From Sequoia sempervirens (lineage: Eukaryota > Streptophyta > Pinopsida > Cupressales > Cupressaceae): a stretch of 64,000 nt of DNA. Under the pieces are notes generated by a model. That model searched no databases. It had not been told where the DNA came from and worked only from the letters and a program-made list of their open reading frames with translations. The stretch spans positions 218,173,765-218,237,764 of the forward strand of contig VDFB02373365.1 in assembly GCA_007258455.2 (NCBI GenBank). Direction: 5' to 3'. Below are positions 23,405 through 35,427 of the stretch, one piece after another. Numbering within the stretch: position 1 is the stretch's first letter; each line of letters begins with the position of its first letter. The translations under genes and the position numbers were made by a program.

Positions 23405-25610
23405 GATTCTAAGGTTTACAAACTAGGGCTCCTTTCAGAAAACTAGTGACTTATGACTTAGGCACAGGTTTGACTTAGAAAATAACAGAACTAGACAAGC
23501 TAATTTCCTTGAATTTACATCAAACCTTGAAAGAAATGCATAAACAATGAAACCCTAATGATCGTGTACTTGAGCGAGTGCAATTAAACAAGTCTAAGCA
23601 ATTATAGAATTAAGGAAATGGTTTTACTTACTGGTTTGCAAAGTGCTTGAAAACCCTAATTTTGTTGTTGAAATAGCCAAAAAATCATAACACGAACTCC
23701 TTGAATGCATAGAATGAATTTAACAATCTTCAATTATGCTTTAAAACAAGTTTTAATGGATTTAAAACCTTCCACTTTAGCAGCTCCATGTCTTGTCTAC
23801 CATTATGGTTCACTCGCGTGAACCAAAATGGCTCATTTTCCTTCAAAATCAATTTTGAATGTCAACTGTTGATCATATGATGAGATGGCTAGATAAATGA
23901 CCTAGATTCAATCAACAGAGTTTGAAAAAGATGACTGTAGCCCTCAATCATTCTTGACCAATCAGAAAAAGGCTATGTGGACCCAAGATCCAAGTCATTC
24001 GCGAGCTCCACCACCTCTACTCCCATTAGGAAAATCCATGTATTGGATTCCCCACTTCCCTGTTGGTCTTAACCCATCTGCAACTTTAAGTAGCGGGGAG
24101 GCGGGGAAGGGATCAGATTCAATCTGGAGCCTCAAAAATATGCATTTCTTACCATAATACTACTTTCCTATATACATAACATGTAGACACAATCGAAGGC
24201 CAAGATTAAAAAATATTGTTTTCTTTTGTAACACATGCTTAAAATCTCCTTTAGTAGCAAAAAATTTACCATCCATACCCTTGCGCTTGAAATATTTCAT
24301 TAATATTTCCATTTTTCTAATTTTCCTTTTGTCACTCAAATGACTCCATGTGACATTTCCTCGCTTCTCCATTGAGGTATGAGAGGTAGAGGTGGGTCCC
24401 CCATGGGATGGTAGGAAGTGATCAAGATTAACCCACGTCATCTATCCTCGACCGTTGATCTCAACAAATAGAGTGTTAGATTTGTTCAAAGTTTGATGGG
24501 TCCAACTATCAAGGGGACACATGTCATTAGCCTGCCAACCCATGAGATTATTTTAATACAAATAAAAATTTGGTGGCGACACAAGGAATGATCTAGATGA
24601 AGACACATCATTCAATACCTTTCGTTGATTTCACCAAAGTGTATTTATTGTTGCCTTTGAAGACTAAAGGGCCCACCAATAGACATGACACATGATGCCT
24701 ACCCACTAGCCCACCAAATTATTTTAATAGAAAATTGCAATGAAGCATGGGCACGAGGAGCAGTAAGTATTTTATCTCTAAGATCCAATGGCCCTTATAA
24801 CACTAGAAATCTGCAGGTGCACAAGTTAGTTCTTAAAAAGGGGCCTGACTAGGAACACGAAGGATAGGGACATAAGAGTTAAGGCTTAGACCTTAATCAA
24901 TGATAAAATTATTAATGCTCAGTCTAGGATTGTATAGTGAATATTTTAGGATTTGCAACATGCATAACAATATTTCTAATAGAGCAAAAGGTAATGACCA
25001 GGGTTGTTAGGATTAAGGGGTCGATAATTAGATGAACTCAATGGCATAGGTTATGACTTGAATAACTAGGAATAGCCTACAAGTATTCAACAATGAAATA
25101 TAAAATTTTCAAAGGGAATAATACTTAGGGTTTTTGGAGGGTTTAAAAACACACATAACCCTAGAAATGAAGAGTGACACAAACCCTAATCCTTGGGACA
25201 TGAAATAACCAAATTTTGCAAACTTTAATCAGTGGAGCACAAAGAATTTTAGGGGTTCCACCACCTCCAACATGCAACAAGGACCCAACATACCTTATAC
25301 ACAATATGGTCCTAAGGTCCCATAACTACACAATATCTCATTTATGATCAAACAAATTTCATGGGACAATAGAGCTACAAAGTACAAAATCCTCTAGAAA
25401 GCACACTAAACAATGACATAAATGTGCAACTGCAAACACTCAATCAAAGAATATCAAACATACAAATTGTAAAGCCAAAAACACCTATGCTCTATAGGAT
25501 ATTTTTTTGTATCCTTTTGATCAAAACTCGTCCATGGTACCTTTCCCCAAAGGCTTTGAAATGCCAAAATTTGACAAGAATAGGGGGAAAGGAGATCCAA
25601 TAGAGTTGTA
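23405..25610. other. Non-coding region between E2 and E4
   Basis: No gene seen. Two related blocks, each ending in ATTATTTTAATA plus flanking sequence, lie at about 24510-24570 and 24690-24735. The region around 23980-24120 is GC-richer. It may contain the LTR of E2, but no matching second copy lies in the window. Confidence 0.4.
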
Positions 25611-25809
25611 GTGTAGGAAAATTTATACCCTTGCATTTTCACACTTTTTTGGGCCTTCATTGCTTTATTTATCCCTATTTATGTCTTAATTGGTCCTATT
25701 TTGCATCCACAAGCTTAATGAATTATATCTTTTTATGGCTAATCTCGACAAACCTCAAAGGGGAAATGATAATTTAATTATTTTGGTTGTGTCCCTAATT
25801 CTTGGGTTG

Positions 25810-25955
25810 GGACTAAGATGACACCTAGGGATTCTTTTTCCCCCAAAGGTCTTGGGACCGTGATTTCAAATGCACTTTAAATGGGCCCCTTTTTGGAGTT
25901 TGTGCCCCGAGTTTCATGCCTCGGGACTAAGACACCACCTAGGGAATCTTAGTCC
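25810..25955. repeat. GGACTAAGA...TCTTAGTCC module, copies 1 and 2
   Basis: Copy 2 (25924-25955) has perfect 9-bp inverted arms around CACCACCTAGGGAA. Copy 1 starts at 25810 and has lost the right arm. The starts are 114 bases apart. Confidence 0.75.
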
Positions 25956-26073
25956 CCCTTAAGGTATTTTTAGGATTTAATTTCAAATCTTGGTAGGATT
26001 TAGCCTCCTCTAATCAATGATTTCATATGTCGGCTTATTGTGGTGTAATTTCGAGATATTAAGCATAGATAAG

Positions 26074-26081
26074 TATAAATA
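26074..26081 (+). promoter_or_regulatory. TATA box of the E4 LTR
   Basis: TATAAATA about 460 bases into the LTR, in the same orientation as the element, at a position usual for the U3/R junction of plant LTRs. Confidence 0.6.
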
Positions 26082-26708
26082 CAAGGTTCCTTCATTCATT
26101 TTTCATACAAGAATTTTTTGAGAGCATTCATCATAGCATAATTGAGTTCACAAGAGCATTCAAGAGAAATTCATCAATAATTTGGATCCATCATCAAGAT
26201 TGAAGCATCATATCAAGGATATTCTTGCATCATGTGTGTTTTCTAGCTAACATTTGTGATGTAGGGTTTTGATTCAAGCAAGCAATTCAAGTCAACATCT
26301 ATCAAGCATTTCAAGATCCATATCCAAGCTAGCCACCTCACACAAGTTTGCATACTTCACAACAAGGTTTTGGTGAGTTGTAACATTGCATGTTGTTCAT
26401 TCACTATGTTCCTTCATTATTCTATTTTATTTCAAGGTTTAATTACCAAAAAGGGGTTTGACCAAGGAAACCCCCCATTTACTAACAATCAACAATTTTT
26501 TCATCTCTCATGTGTTAGTGATTACAAATTTAGTTTGAATACTTGAAGATCATTTGAAGTGAAAATTTGTAAAAGTTGCAAAGTTTTCATGTTCACAGAA
26601 ACCCACCTACAGGCCAAATTCAGAAGTTTCAGAACTTGAGATATGAGAAGAAGAAAGTGTAGACCTTGAGCCTTAGGATCACATTTAGAAATTTCAGAAA
26701 TTCTAGAT

Positions 26709-26855
26709 GGTACTAAGTCACCACCTAGGGCATCTTAGTCCTCCCAAAGGTATTTTTCAGAGATTCTTTCAGATATGGTTTTGACATCTGAAGATTCTGC
26801 ATCTACCCTAAAAAATAGCAACTGGACTAAGACAACAGTAAGGGTGTCTTAGTCC
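26709..26855. repeat. GGACTAAGA...TCTTAGTCC module, copies 3 and 4
   Basis: Copy 3 (26709-26741) and copy 4 (26824-26855) keep most or all of the arms. Their starts are 115 bases apart, nearly the same spacing as copies 1 and 2, which lie upstream of the TATA box while these lie downstream. Confidence 0.75.
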
Positions 26856-27289
26856 TCCATTACACTTTTTGACAACATTTTTTCATCTCCAAAATCCTTG
26901 TTGCATTTCTAGACTCCCCAAGTACACACATCCTAAATTCCTATTGCATAATTTCATCATTTGCATCCACCATTTAGCTTGCATTATGAGGTTTTGTAAG
27001 TTGAATGTTAGAGTGTCTTTCCCAAGCCTTTTCTTGGTGGTGAACCCCTTAAAGCTTAAATAACCCCCTCCTAGGTCCTCCTTGTTGAGAATTGACTCAC
27101 CCTTTGGGTTAATAGTGAATCCAATTTGGGATCCTAGGACATTATTGAGTGACCAAGAGAGAATAGGAGTGGGAATTTTCCATCCCACTTCACATTTTCC
27201 CTTTGGTTCAAGAGCACGTACACAAATTTTCATTATCTTGCATGGAACTACAATGAAATGACACCTACTTAATGAGGCCTTTTCCATGA

Positions 27290-28348
27290 AGTCTCAATGG
27301 GCCCACTATAAACTAGTTCTCTCATTTACTGCCAAGTATCAGGACATTTAATGAGTTGTCAAATAAATTTTTCAACCATTTCTTGTACAACATAGAATAG
27401 GTCATTACGATCACCGATCTTTATAAAATTAAATAAATTCAAGGTGAATTACTTTCCTCGTATCTAAAAATATGGAGAAACAAAGTGAGAAAATATAAGT
27501 GTCTTGTTTGAGAGAAATAGCTTGTAGATATCTTTATCTCCAACGTATATGTAGACATCAATTACCAACTCACTATGTTATTCCCAAGAAATTTTAAAGA
27601 AACTATTGAAAAGGGTATACTCATTGAAAGAGCCCTCATTGAAAGGGGAGTAATCAAACTTTACAACCCCAAAGATCAACCTTCTACTTCAAATGACAAA
27701 CCCAAGATATGGGCTAAAAATAAAAATGTAACCAATGATGGAGTGGTCAATGCTAAGGTTGTACACAATATACAAACTCCCAATGTACCACAAAATCAAG
27801 TTCAAACAACACAACAAGGTTATGCTCCAAACAATCAGCAACAAAATCAAGGATAGGATAATGAAAGGAGACCACCAAGACAATATGACCAACCTTGAAG
27901 GAAATTTTCTCAATTGGGAGAATCCCTTGAGGTGATTATGCACAAATTAGTCCAAAAGAATCTAATCAGAATTAATGAAAGAGAAAATTATGAGGAGCCA
28001 AATTTTAAACCCCCTTTCTATAACGAGAACGACCAATGTGAATTTCAAAAAATTAAGGGGCATACCACCAACAACTGCATGAGGCTGAAGAACATCATGC
28101 AAGATTTAATCAAAGAGGGAGAGGTTGACATAGAACATCGACTGGGAAACAAAGACTTGAAGATTTGTAAGGATCCAATCCCTGAACATTCTAGGGGAAA
28201 CAAAAAGGGAAAAGAACAAGATTGCCGTAAGCCCAAGTTTTTCTATGATGAAATCATAGGAAACATCTCTCATGACGAAGATACCATCCAAGTTGTAACC
28301 GTGCTAGGTGGAAATCCTAAATGCAACGTAACTACACAAAGAGGGTGA
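27290..28348 (+). pseudogene. gag: E4 Gag, degenerate
   Basis: Readable Tat-type Gag. Segments ITDLYKIKQIQGELLSSYLK, LVDIFISNVYVDINYQL and LFPRNFKETIEKGILIERAL are in order, with a stop and frame change before 27575. A Gln/Asn-rich linker follows, then the zinc-type motif CEFQKIKGHTTNNC (about 28038-28079). Its usual first His is Gln here, in the C-x2-H-x4-H-x4-C pattern of this group. Runs 27575-27856 and 27914-28348 are open, in different frames. The N-terminus, left of 27290, is too decayed to delimit. Confidence 0.75.
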
Positions 28349-28915
28349 GTTACAATCCAAGGAGCCCCACCCCTAGTAAAAGCCACAAGTAAGCCATCAA
28401 ATGACTATAACATTGTGGAATAGCTTAAGAAAACTCCTTCCTTAATCTCCATCCTAAAGCTTTTGAAGTTGTCTCCAACACACAAAGAAATATTGGAGAA
28501 ATCCCTTATTGTAACCTCAGTCCCTAACAACCTCAATGTAGATCAATTTCAAGCCATGGTTGGTAATATCACCTCCACCCATCATTTAGTCTCTTTTGAG
28601 AAAGACCTTCCACGAAAATCATTCCACAATCAAGCTCTCTATCTAGAACTTTGTGTCAACAAGCACAAAGTCAAGAGAGTGCTAATAGATAACGATGTAG
28701 ACTTGAACATTTGTACCTTAAAATTAGTGAAACAACTATGATATTTTGATGATGTAATTGATAAAAAAATAGTATCACCATAAAAGCTTATGATGACATG
28801 GAGTGAAATTCAGAAGGAACAATCAAGCTGTCAGTTCAAATTGGGCCAGAAATAGAAGACACAACATGTCAAGTGTCAAATCTTGAGATACCATACAACC
28901 TTCTTTTGGTATGAG
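28349..28915 (+). pseudogene. E4 protease region, degenerate
   Basis: The typical Tat lead-in (SPTHKEILEKSL, VDQFQAMVGNI) is followed by KRVLIDNDVDLNICTLKLVK, where the active-site Asp-Gly-Gly/Ala of the family reads Asp-Asn-Asp. The catalytic Asp remains but the next residues are altered, so activity would be doubtful even without the stops. The open run is 28463-28741. After a frameshift the C-terminal half (around CQVSNLEIPYNLLLV) is readable to about 28915. Confidence 0.75.
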
Positions 28916-30208
28916 CATGGATACATGTCTTACAAGAAGTCCCTTCCACATTTCATTAGTGCCTAAAATTTCCTTATTATAATAAGGAAGTTACCATATA
29001 TTCCAACCCTGAACCTTTTCATTACTATTCCAAATTGGAGTACAAAAAGATCCTACAAATTCCCAACAATGATATATCTTTCCACTCCTTCTCATATGTT
29101 GACCCATCATCACTACCTTCGTCATCCATTGCACCTTCATCAATTGAGCAACTTAAATCTAATGTAAAAATACAAGTACTTGAAAAGGGTTGTGAGGAAT
29201 AACACTTCAACCAATCCTTTTGTATTGGAATGCATCCCTCAACACCAAAAACTTATGGAGGACCAAAAGAGATTAGACATGTTCAAGGTGTGACAATGGA
29301 AGTCAAACCTAACATTTTTACCAAGTGGGGAGACATGCAAGATGAATAATTATGTGAAGAAGATCTATCTTCATGGATCTACAAAGAAGAAGGATGAGAA
29401 AAACCACTACATCCCCTTCCTATTGATGAAAAGAGTAAAGGATATCAGATAGCCAAAAACATGGGGTTCATTGGACAAGGTTGCCTTTGTCCACATGGAC
29501 AAGGTAGATGAGAACCAATTATTATGTAAAAATGTTCAAATAATCTTGGACTAGGATATGGTTCATCAGGTAAGACTACCACAAGTACCAAAAACACCTC
29601 TTGCAAGGAAGGAGCTAATTCTACCACTATTGAGACATCAGATAATTGTGAACATCTAGACGACTACCTGTATATCCAAAACATGTTTGAAAACCTCAAC
29701 ATAAATTCCATCACTGTTGAACCTATATCTAATGATGACCATATTGAAACATATTCCAATGAATACGAATGGGATTCTTATGACTTTAGTGAGTATAACC
29801 TAGATAACTTATGGAGCCTTCATAAAACTGATGTCCCTACCCTATATATAACCTCCATAAGCTTTGCTAATACCAATGATAAAATATCCTTGCATTATAC
29901 ATAGTTGATAGATTGGGACCAACAACATCATACACAAGTTTTGTACACATTCCAGAATGATGAGGCTATTGCGAAGTTCATGGGATTTCAAATCGATATA
30001 CCGCAAGGAGATCATAAAGAAGGTTTTGTAATGGAACTATATCAAGGAGAATATTTTGGAGGGGAGATTGCATCTTCCAATCACAAAAATAAATTAAAAA
30101 AATTAAAAAGACAAAAAGAGGTCTCCTAAAGAAAACCACAATGTAGCTTTATCGAATCATGAAAAGAGAAAAAAAAAGGATGCATCTGAAGGTGAAAACT
30201 TCTTTGAG
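28916..30208 (+). pseudogene. E4 protease-RT linker with G-patch-like remnant
   Basis: A long linker with stops. At about 29437-29515 it reads YQIAKNMGFIGQGCLCPHGQG, matching the Gly-rich G-patch-like segment that Tat polyproteins carry between protease and RT. It has Cys where Leu/Gly-type residues are usual and a stop just after. Acidic, Asp/Asn/Tyr-rich open runs follow (29683-29904 and 29905-30129, in one frame apart from a single stop). No catalytic domain. Confidence 0.6.
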
Positions 30209-31160
30209 GTGCTCAAAGATGGAGGATTCAATCTCCCCACTATAGAATATCAAGAGAAATCAGCACTCTTAGTTGAAGACTCTGAACCTATTAATGTCAG
30301 CACATCAGAAACACCAAAAATAATATATCATGCAACATCACTTGATCCTGAGGAAAAGGTAAACTTCTCAGCATTTATCAATGAGTGCAAAATGAAATTT
30401 ACATGGAAATATGTAGACATGCCAGGGTTGGATCCTACCTTGGTAGTACATCGCCTAACAGTGTTCCCTGGGGATAAATTTGTCAAATAAAAGCTATGCA
30501 AAATGCACCCATAGATAGCACGCTTAGTCAAATTAGAACTTCAAAAACTTCTAGATGTGGGCTTCATTTGACCCAACAACTATCCTAAGTGGGTATCAAA
30601 CCTTGTACTAGAGTCAAAACCCATTAGGGTCATAAGAATTTTCACTAGCTTTAGGGATCTAAATAAGGAATACCTAAAGGATGACTTCCCTCTACCCAAC
30701 ATCAACATGATTGTAGACCTAACTACGACACATGAAATGCTCTCATTGATAGATAGATTCTCTGGATACAATCAAATAAAAATATCTCCCGAAGACCAAC
30801 ATAAAATGACTTTTACCCATGCATGGGGAACCTTCTATTGGAACGTCATGCAATTTGGTTTGGATAATGTAGGGGAAACCTACCAACGAGCAATGACCAC
30901 CTTTTTCCATGATATGTTGCATATCGCTATGGAGGATTATGTGGATATATATTGGAAAAATCCATCAAGATAGAAGATCATTTGGCTAACCTAGAAAAGG
31001 TATTTGATAGGCTAGAGGAATACAACTTGCATCTCAACCCAAAGAATTGTATATTTGGCATAACTTCTGGAAAACTGTTGGGTTAAATAGTATCATGAAG
31101 AGAAATCAAGGTAGATCTTGCCAAGGTAAAAGTTATATTAGAAATACCTCTTGATGGGTG
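30209..31160 (+). pseudogene. E4 reverse transcriptase, truncated
   Basis: The lead-in (FTWKYVDMPGLDPTLVVHRL) and the Tat RT segments are present: FRDLNKEYLKDDFPLPNINM, SLIDRFSGYNQIKISPEDQH, TFTHAWGTFYWNVMQFGLDN. The catalytic box is damaged by a frameshift (YVDIYW where YVDD is usual, about 30940). The reading resumes as HLANLEKVFDRLEEYNLHLN and stops being homologous at about 31160, within the thumb. Stops occur at 30488, 30511 and 30568, among others. Confidence 0.85.
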
Positions 31161-32790
31161 AAAAACATGTCTAATTCCTATGCCTTTTTTGTTTCATTCC
31201 ATTACCTTTTTTCCCTCTTTCCTAAGTCCTTTTTCCATTAATTATTATGAAAATAAAGAATATTTAATATGTTTATAAAGAGTGGAGGAATGCTTCCAAA
31301 ATGCCAAAACGTTGAGATAGTGACATAATTTGATTGATTTTCTACAAGAACTGATTATGTTGAAGGAACCGACCATGTGGAAGACAACCCTTGAAGGTTG
31401 TAGAATAGAAGGAATGAAAAATGATGAGTTGAATGTGTTGTGCAACAAATTTCTTCTATTTTTTCATTACATTTCAAAACTATTTTTAATGTTGTTTTGG
31501 GTTTATGGCCCGTGGCCAGACCAAAGACTATTGATATTTGGTATGTTGGCCATTGGCCATAACAAACTATAACTTCTCTTAATCATAGATTTAGTATTTG
31601 ATGTGCTAACCACATTTATATATATGGCATGATTTAGATTGTAGAAGATAGAGAGAGAGAAAGAGAATAGAGAACATAAATACATTTTATTTTGCTACAA
31701 ACTGGATGAATAGAATTAGATGTTTGTGGTATTGAGTTAGTGTAACCATCATTCTTTCCACTTTCCTTGTGAACCAAAGGAAGGGCCCCCTCTCGGGATA
31801 CTTGGTGAGGTTGTTTCGTGTTTTGATTAGTTATAATTCACATTCAGTGTGATTTGATTTATGTTGAATTCATTTTATAGTGTGAAGTGTTTTTTCTTTG
31901 ATTTCCTTTTAAGCTTTGGAAGTTTTAATATTCAGCTTATGTAATCAGTTCAGTATTACAATTAGTGTGATAAACTTTCTGTTGGATGCAATCACTATTT
32001 TTAGTGCCAAAAATTCATTTTCTTTAGTAAGATACTTGTTGTTTAGTCATATTTACTATTTTTGAAAGATTACTCTACATTCGGTCCTATGAACTTCCTA
32101 TTGCACTGCAACTTCATGTCACACTACAACTTCATGTTGCATTGCAACTTCCTAATGTCCAATCAATTAAGAGTATTTGATTAGTGTTCTGCATTTCATT
32201 CAAGTGTGATTATAATATCTGATCTAAGGAGTATTCTTACTAGATCATGTGTTATTTAAAGAATGAAAATTAGAACAATTTCTAGAAAGTGTGAAAGTTG
32301 ATTACTTGTTTCCAAAAGAGTGCATCTCATATTTTCTCAACTTATTGTCTTAAGCCCTTAGGAAAATAGCCCCAATACCTTTTTTTAGTTTGCATTCCCT
32401 AGATTGACATACAAGAATAAACTAAGAAGTCATACCAATTAGATTCATAGAACTATTTTATAAGAATATAAAGATAAGTTTGTAGTCCATAGTTTTTCCC
32501 TACACCTCCTCCAAAAACACTAAAACAATTGATAATTCTACAAGGTAAACTACAATCCATCAGGTGGTTCATCACACAATTGGCAGACTGATGCAAGAGC
32601 ATCCAGTGGTGTAAGGGCAATCTTGCATCACCCAAAAATAGTTAAATTTCAAGTTTCTTAGTTTTTAGATGTTTTTATATTTTTGGATACCCTTTTCATC
32701 ATAATGAAATTCCCAATTTACGGACATTAGTTTTTTTTCCCAGATTCAAAAAGTAGATTTGAGGGATCCTAGTGGGCGTATTTTGAGCAA
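31161..32790. other. Unrelated DNA replacing the middle of E4 pol
   Basis: About 1.6 kb without coding potential stands where RNase H and the integrase core should be. It has a GA-rich microsatellite at about 31650-31675 and a short repeat of the type CACTACAACTTCATG at 32100-32155. Weak imperfect ends (AAAAACATGTCTAA at about 31161 against the complement at about 32670) are too poor to call a transposon. It may be an insertion accompanied by a deletion of about 2 kb of pol. Confidence 0.5.
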
Positions 32791-33209
32791 GATCTTTCCT
32801 GAATGAATCTCCCATTTAAGAAGATACCATTGCAAATCCCGTCACTGTGAGTATCCTTGAAAGGCATGGTCAACAATGAGGAATATTAGGTGTCTAGAAT
32901 GAATGAGATCTCCTAGATGATAGGTGTTTGAACATGTTAAACTATCTCCATGTTTATCATAATCAGCTCAAATGAAGCTATAACAAGAAGATTAAAAATA
33001 GAAAATTTCAAGTTGGTGACCTAGTGTTGAAGGAGAATCAGAAGATCCAACTAAATCAGGATTGGAAGTGGAAGTTTGAACCAGATTGGTTTCAACCTTT
33101 CATCATAAGAAAAAGCTATGGCTCGGTGGCATATCAGTTGGCTACTCCTAAAGGAGAACCTTTAGCCAAACCTCTAAATAAAATCCATCTCAAAAAAAAT
33201 TACACTTGA
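32791..33209 (+). pseudogene. int: E4 integrase C-terminus
   Basis: The last part of Tat integrase. Degenerate pieces (VSRMNE, then SYNKKIKNRKFQVGDLVLKE) run into an intact 61-codon stretch, 33024-33209, with KFEPDWFQPFIIRKSYGSVA and ending in KPLNKIHLKKNYT, which is the usual end of Pol in this group. The catalytic core is absent. Confidence 0.8.
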
Positions 33210-34522
33210 ATGCATAAGAATATCCCAAGCAAAAAAAATAAAATCAAAAAGCAAGAAAAATAGTAAAAACGTTCATTTAGTGAAAACCACTTTGTGGCAC
33301 TTCTTGGACATGTACCATAGTGAAAACCTAGAAAATAGGTACTACATTTGAATAAGGCCTACATCTCTATCTATTAGCACTATCTATAGCATTCATCCCA
33401 TTTGTCTCATAATAAAATGTGTATCCAGCCATAGCTTGATAACTGATCAAGTGTTAAACCTCGTTACACTATCTTCATCCATCTACCCTATTGAACATAA
33501 TCTTGTCTCAAACTAGGGGAAACTTCCTAAATTTGGTAGCGGACTGGATCCTTGTACATCACATCATGGTCAAAAACTATCAAAAATAAAAAAAATCTCG
33601 AAAACAAACAAAATAAAAAATAAAGTAAAAAAACATTAAAATCCCCCCAAAAAATTATGCTTTAAGTCCATACTAGTCAAACTACATGGTCTCTATGTGT
33701 ATAACATAGGAAATTCTAATCTATGACCAAACCCTAAGGTCCTAGTTCAATCCCCTTAGGTGTCCATCATGGTTTTTAAAATTGATCAAAGATCTAAAAA
33801 AAAGCATTCAAAAAATCAAAAAAGGTCAAAACCATACTCCTATCAAAAAATAAAACTACGACCCTTTGTGTGTATAATGTAGGCAATGCCATCACTCATG
33901 AGCCCTTGAGGGCCTAGGTTATTCCCCCAAAAATAAAAGGAAGACATTCGAATATCTTATCAAAATCCAAAACATTCATGAAATCCAGAAAACTCCAAAA
34001 ATAGAGTTAGTCAATATAGTTGAACTATGATGTCTTTGCATTCATCACGTAGGCAAGGCTAATCTCTGATCAACCCCCAAAGCACTAGGTCAGTCCCTTT
34101 AGATCCCCCTATTTGTTTCTAAATTTCCCAAAAACAACAAAAATAACACCAAATAAATCAAAAATCTCAAAAATGTCTTATCCCCATTGTCATTTCTTTG
34201 CAATAAAATATCCATCCATAATAAACAATCATCACATTCAACCTTTGACAAAGAAATCTACAAACAAAGAAAACATCAAAATTGAAACTTCCAAAGTAAA
34301 AATTAAAATTACTTGATCACTATCAGACTATAAATAATGTCGAAAGTATCAACTACCTACTTATCGATAATTCATCATCAACATCCTAATATATATCTTA
34401 ACAGATAAAGCATTACTACAATAGACATCACTAATGGATAACATCTTGAAACATAAAATAGCTATGGAAAGTGGTACTGCACTTTTTTATCTTTTTTATG
34501 ATCTTATATTTTAATTTATCAT
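33210..34522 (+). other. E4 3' UTR with decayed tandem units
   Basis: A-rich, non-coding. Three related blocks begin at about 33670, 33848 and 34018 (spacing about 170-178). Each has an ACTA/ACTATG start, a TGT(G)TATAA-YRTAGG core, and a tail like CCTAGGTTA...CCCC. Tat elements are known for variable tandem repeats between pol and the 3' LTR. The expected 3' LTR is not found. Confidence 0.55.
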
Positions 34523-35427
34523 TGTTGGAAAAACAAGGACAAACAATTGAGAGGGGGGGGGTGAATCAGTTGTCACAGAATATTTAAACCTTTTCAAACT
34601 TTACTTAACTCAATCTCAGATCTGATGAATAAACAATAAACCATAAACATTCAAAAAATCAGAAACATAGAGAACACCAAGATTTTTTACATGGAAACCC
34701 TATTAGGGGAAAAACCACGATGGATGTTAGTCCACAAGATTATACCCTGTTAAAAGTATAATGAAAAATAATGGGAATGCACATGCATTCAGGCACACTG
34801 CCTAGAGCTCATTGCTCAAATACAAGAGGGCTCACTACCCAACAATACACAACAATATGGATTAGATCCACAAAGTATGAATTGAGAAAATACCTTCTAC
34901 ACAAGCCTAATTATAATTCCAGTTAAGCACAAAAATCCTTCTTCACTCTTCACTCAAACTTCTTCACACTTCACTCAATCTTCTTCACACTCTACTCTGC
35001 AATCAAATGATATTTGCACATACACACATAGGAGCACACCGAGTACACCAAGCACACTTTACACCAATAAAAAATCACTCTTATATATTAGCAACATGAG
35101 ATTACATCAACAACCTAGTCATCCAGAAATATAAAACATATTTTCAATGCCGGCCCAAATTTACAAATACAATTTCAATGTGGATCAAACACCATCGGAT
35201 AATATCATGATAAGACCCAAAAAAAATTCTCGAGTGCACAAAACATTCAAATTTTAATCTCCAAGGATCCACAACACGTTACACCCATCATGTCGGCCAA
35301 GAAAATGAAAACCTAAACATACTAAGAAAAATATTCGACCATGAGTACACCGATTAATGCAGACATACAACAAAGATAGAGCATGATCTAGAAACATCCA
35401 AGAACACCAAGAAACAATAGAGAAACA
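34523..35427 (-). repeat. Copia-type LTR fragment, host of E3
   Basis: It starts TGTTGGAAAAACAAGGACAA followed by a run of nine G, and shares with the E3 LTR the order G-run, TGAATCAGT, a CTAGAGCTCA block and GGGCTCACTACC. It is clearly related but a different subfamily. It stops where the E3 LTR begins. No primer site flanks it on the left, so it is a solo or truncated LTR. Confidence 0.65.

Larger units (their letters stand above)
25611..27289 (+). repeat. E4 5' LTR and leader (boundary between them unresolved)
   Basis: TGTAGTGTAGG at about 25608 begins a stretch with a canonical TATA box at 26074 and four copies of an inverted-repeat module. No second LTR is present, so the inner LTR end cannot be fixed, and I could not identify a primer-binding site. 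A purine-rich run just left of the TG (25580-25596) leaves open that this LTR is the 3' LTR of another, lost element. Confidence 0.5.
25611..34522 (+). mobile_element. E4: degenerate Tat Ty3/gypsy element with replaced middle
   Basis: Plus-strand order: LTR/leader (25611-27289), gag (27290-28348), protease (28349-28915), linker with a G-patch-like motif (about 29437-29515), RT (about 30360-31160), unrelated DNA (31161-32790), integrase C-terminus (32791-33209) and repetitive 3' UTR. Gag, protease and RT sequences are characteristic of the plant Tat group. The RNase H, plant-type RNase H and integrase core are missing. No 3' LTR is found before the copia LTR at 34523. Confidence 0.8.

Noticed and set aside
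31161..32680. Possible DNA transposon in the replaced part of E4
   Set aside because: The only terminal similarity is about 12 bases with a gap, and there is no target-site duplication or transposase.
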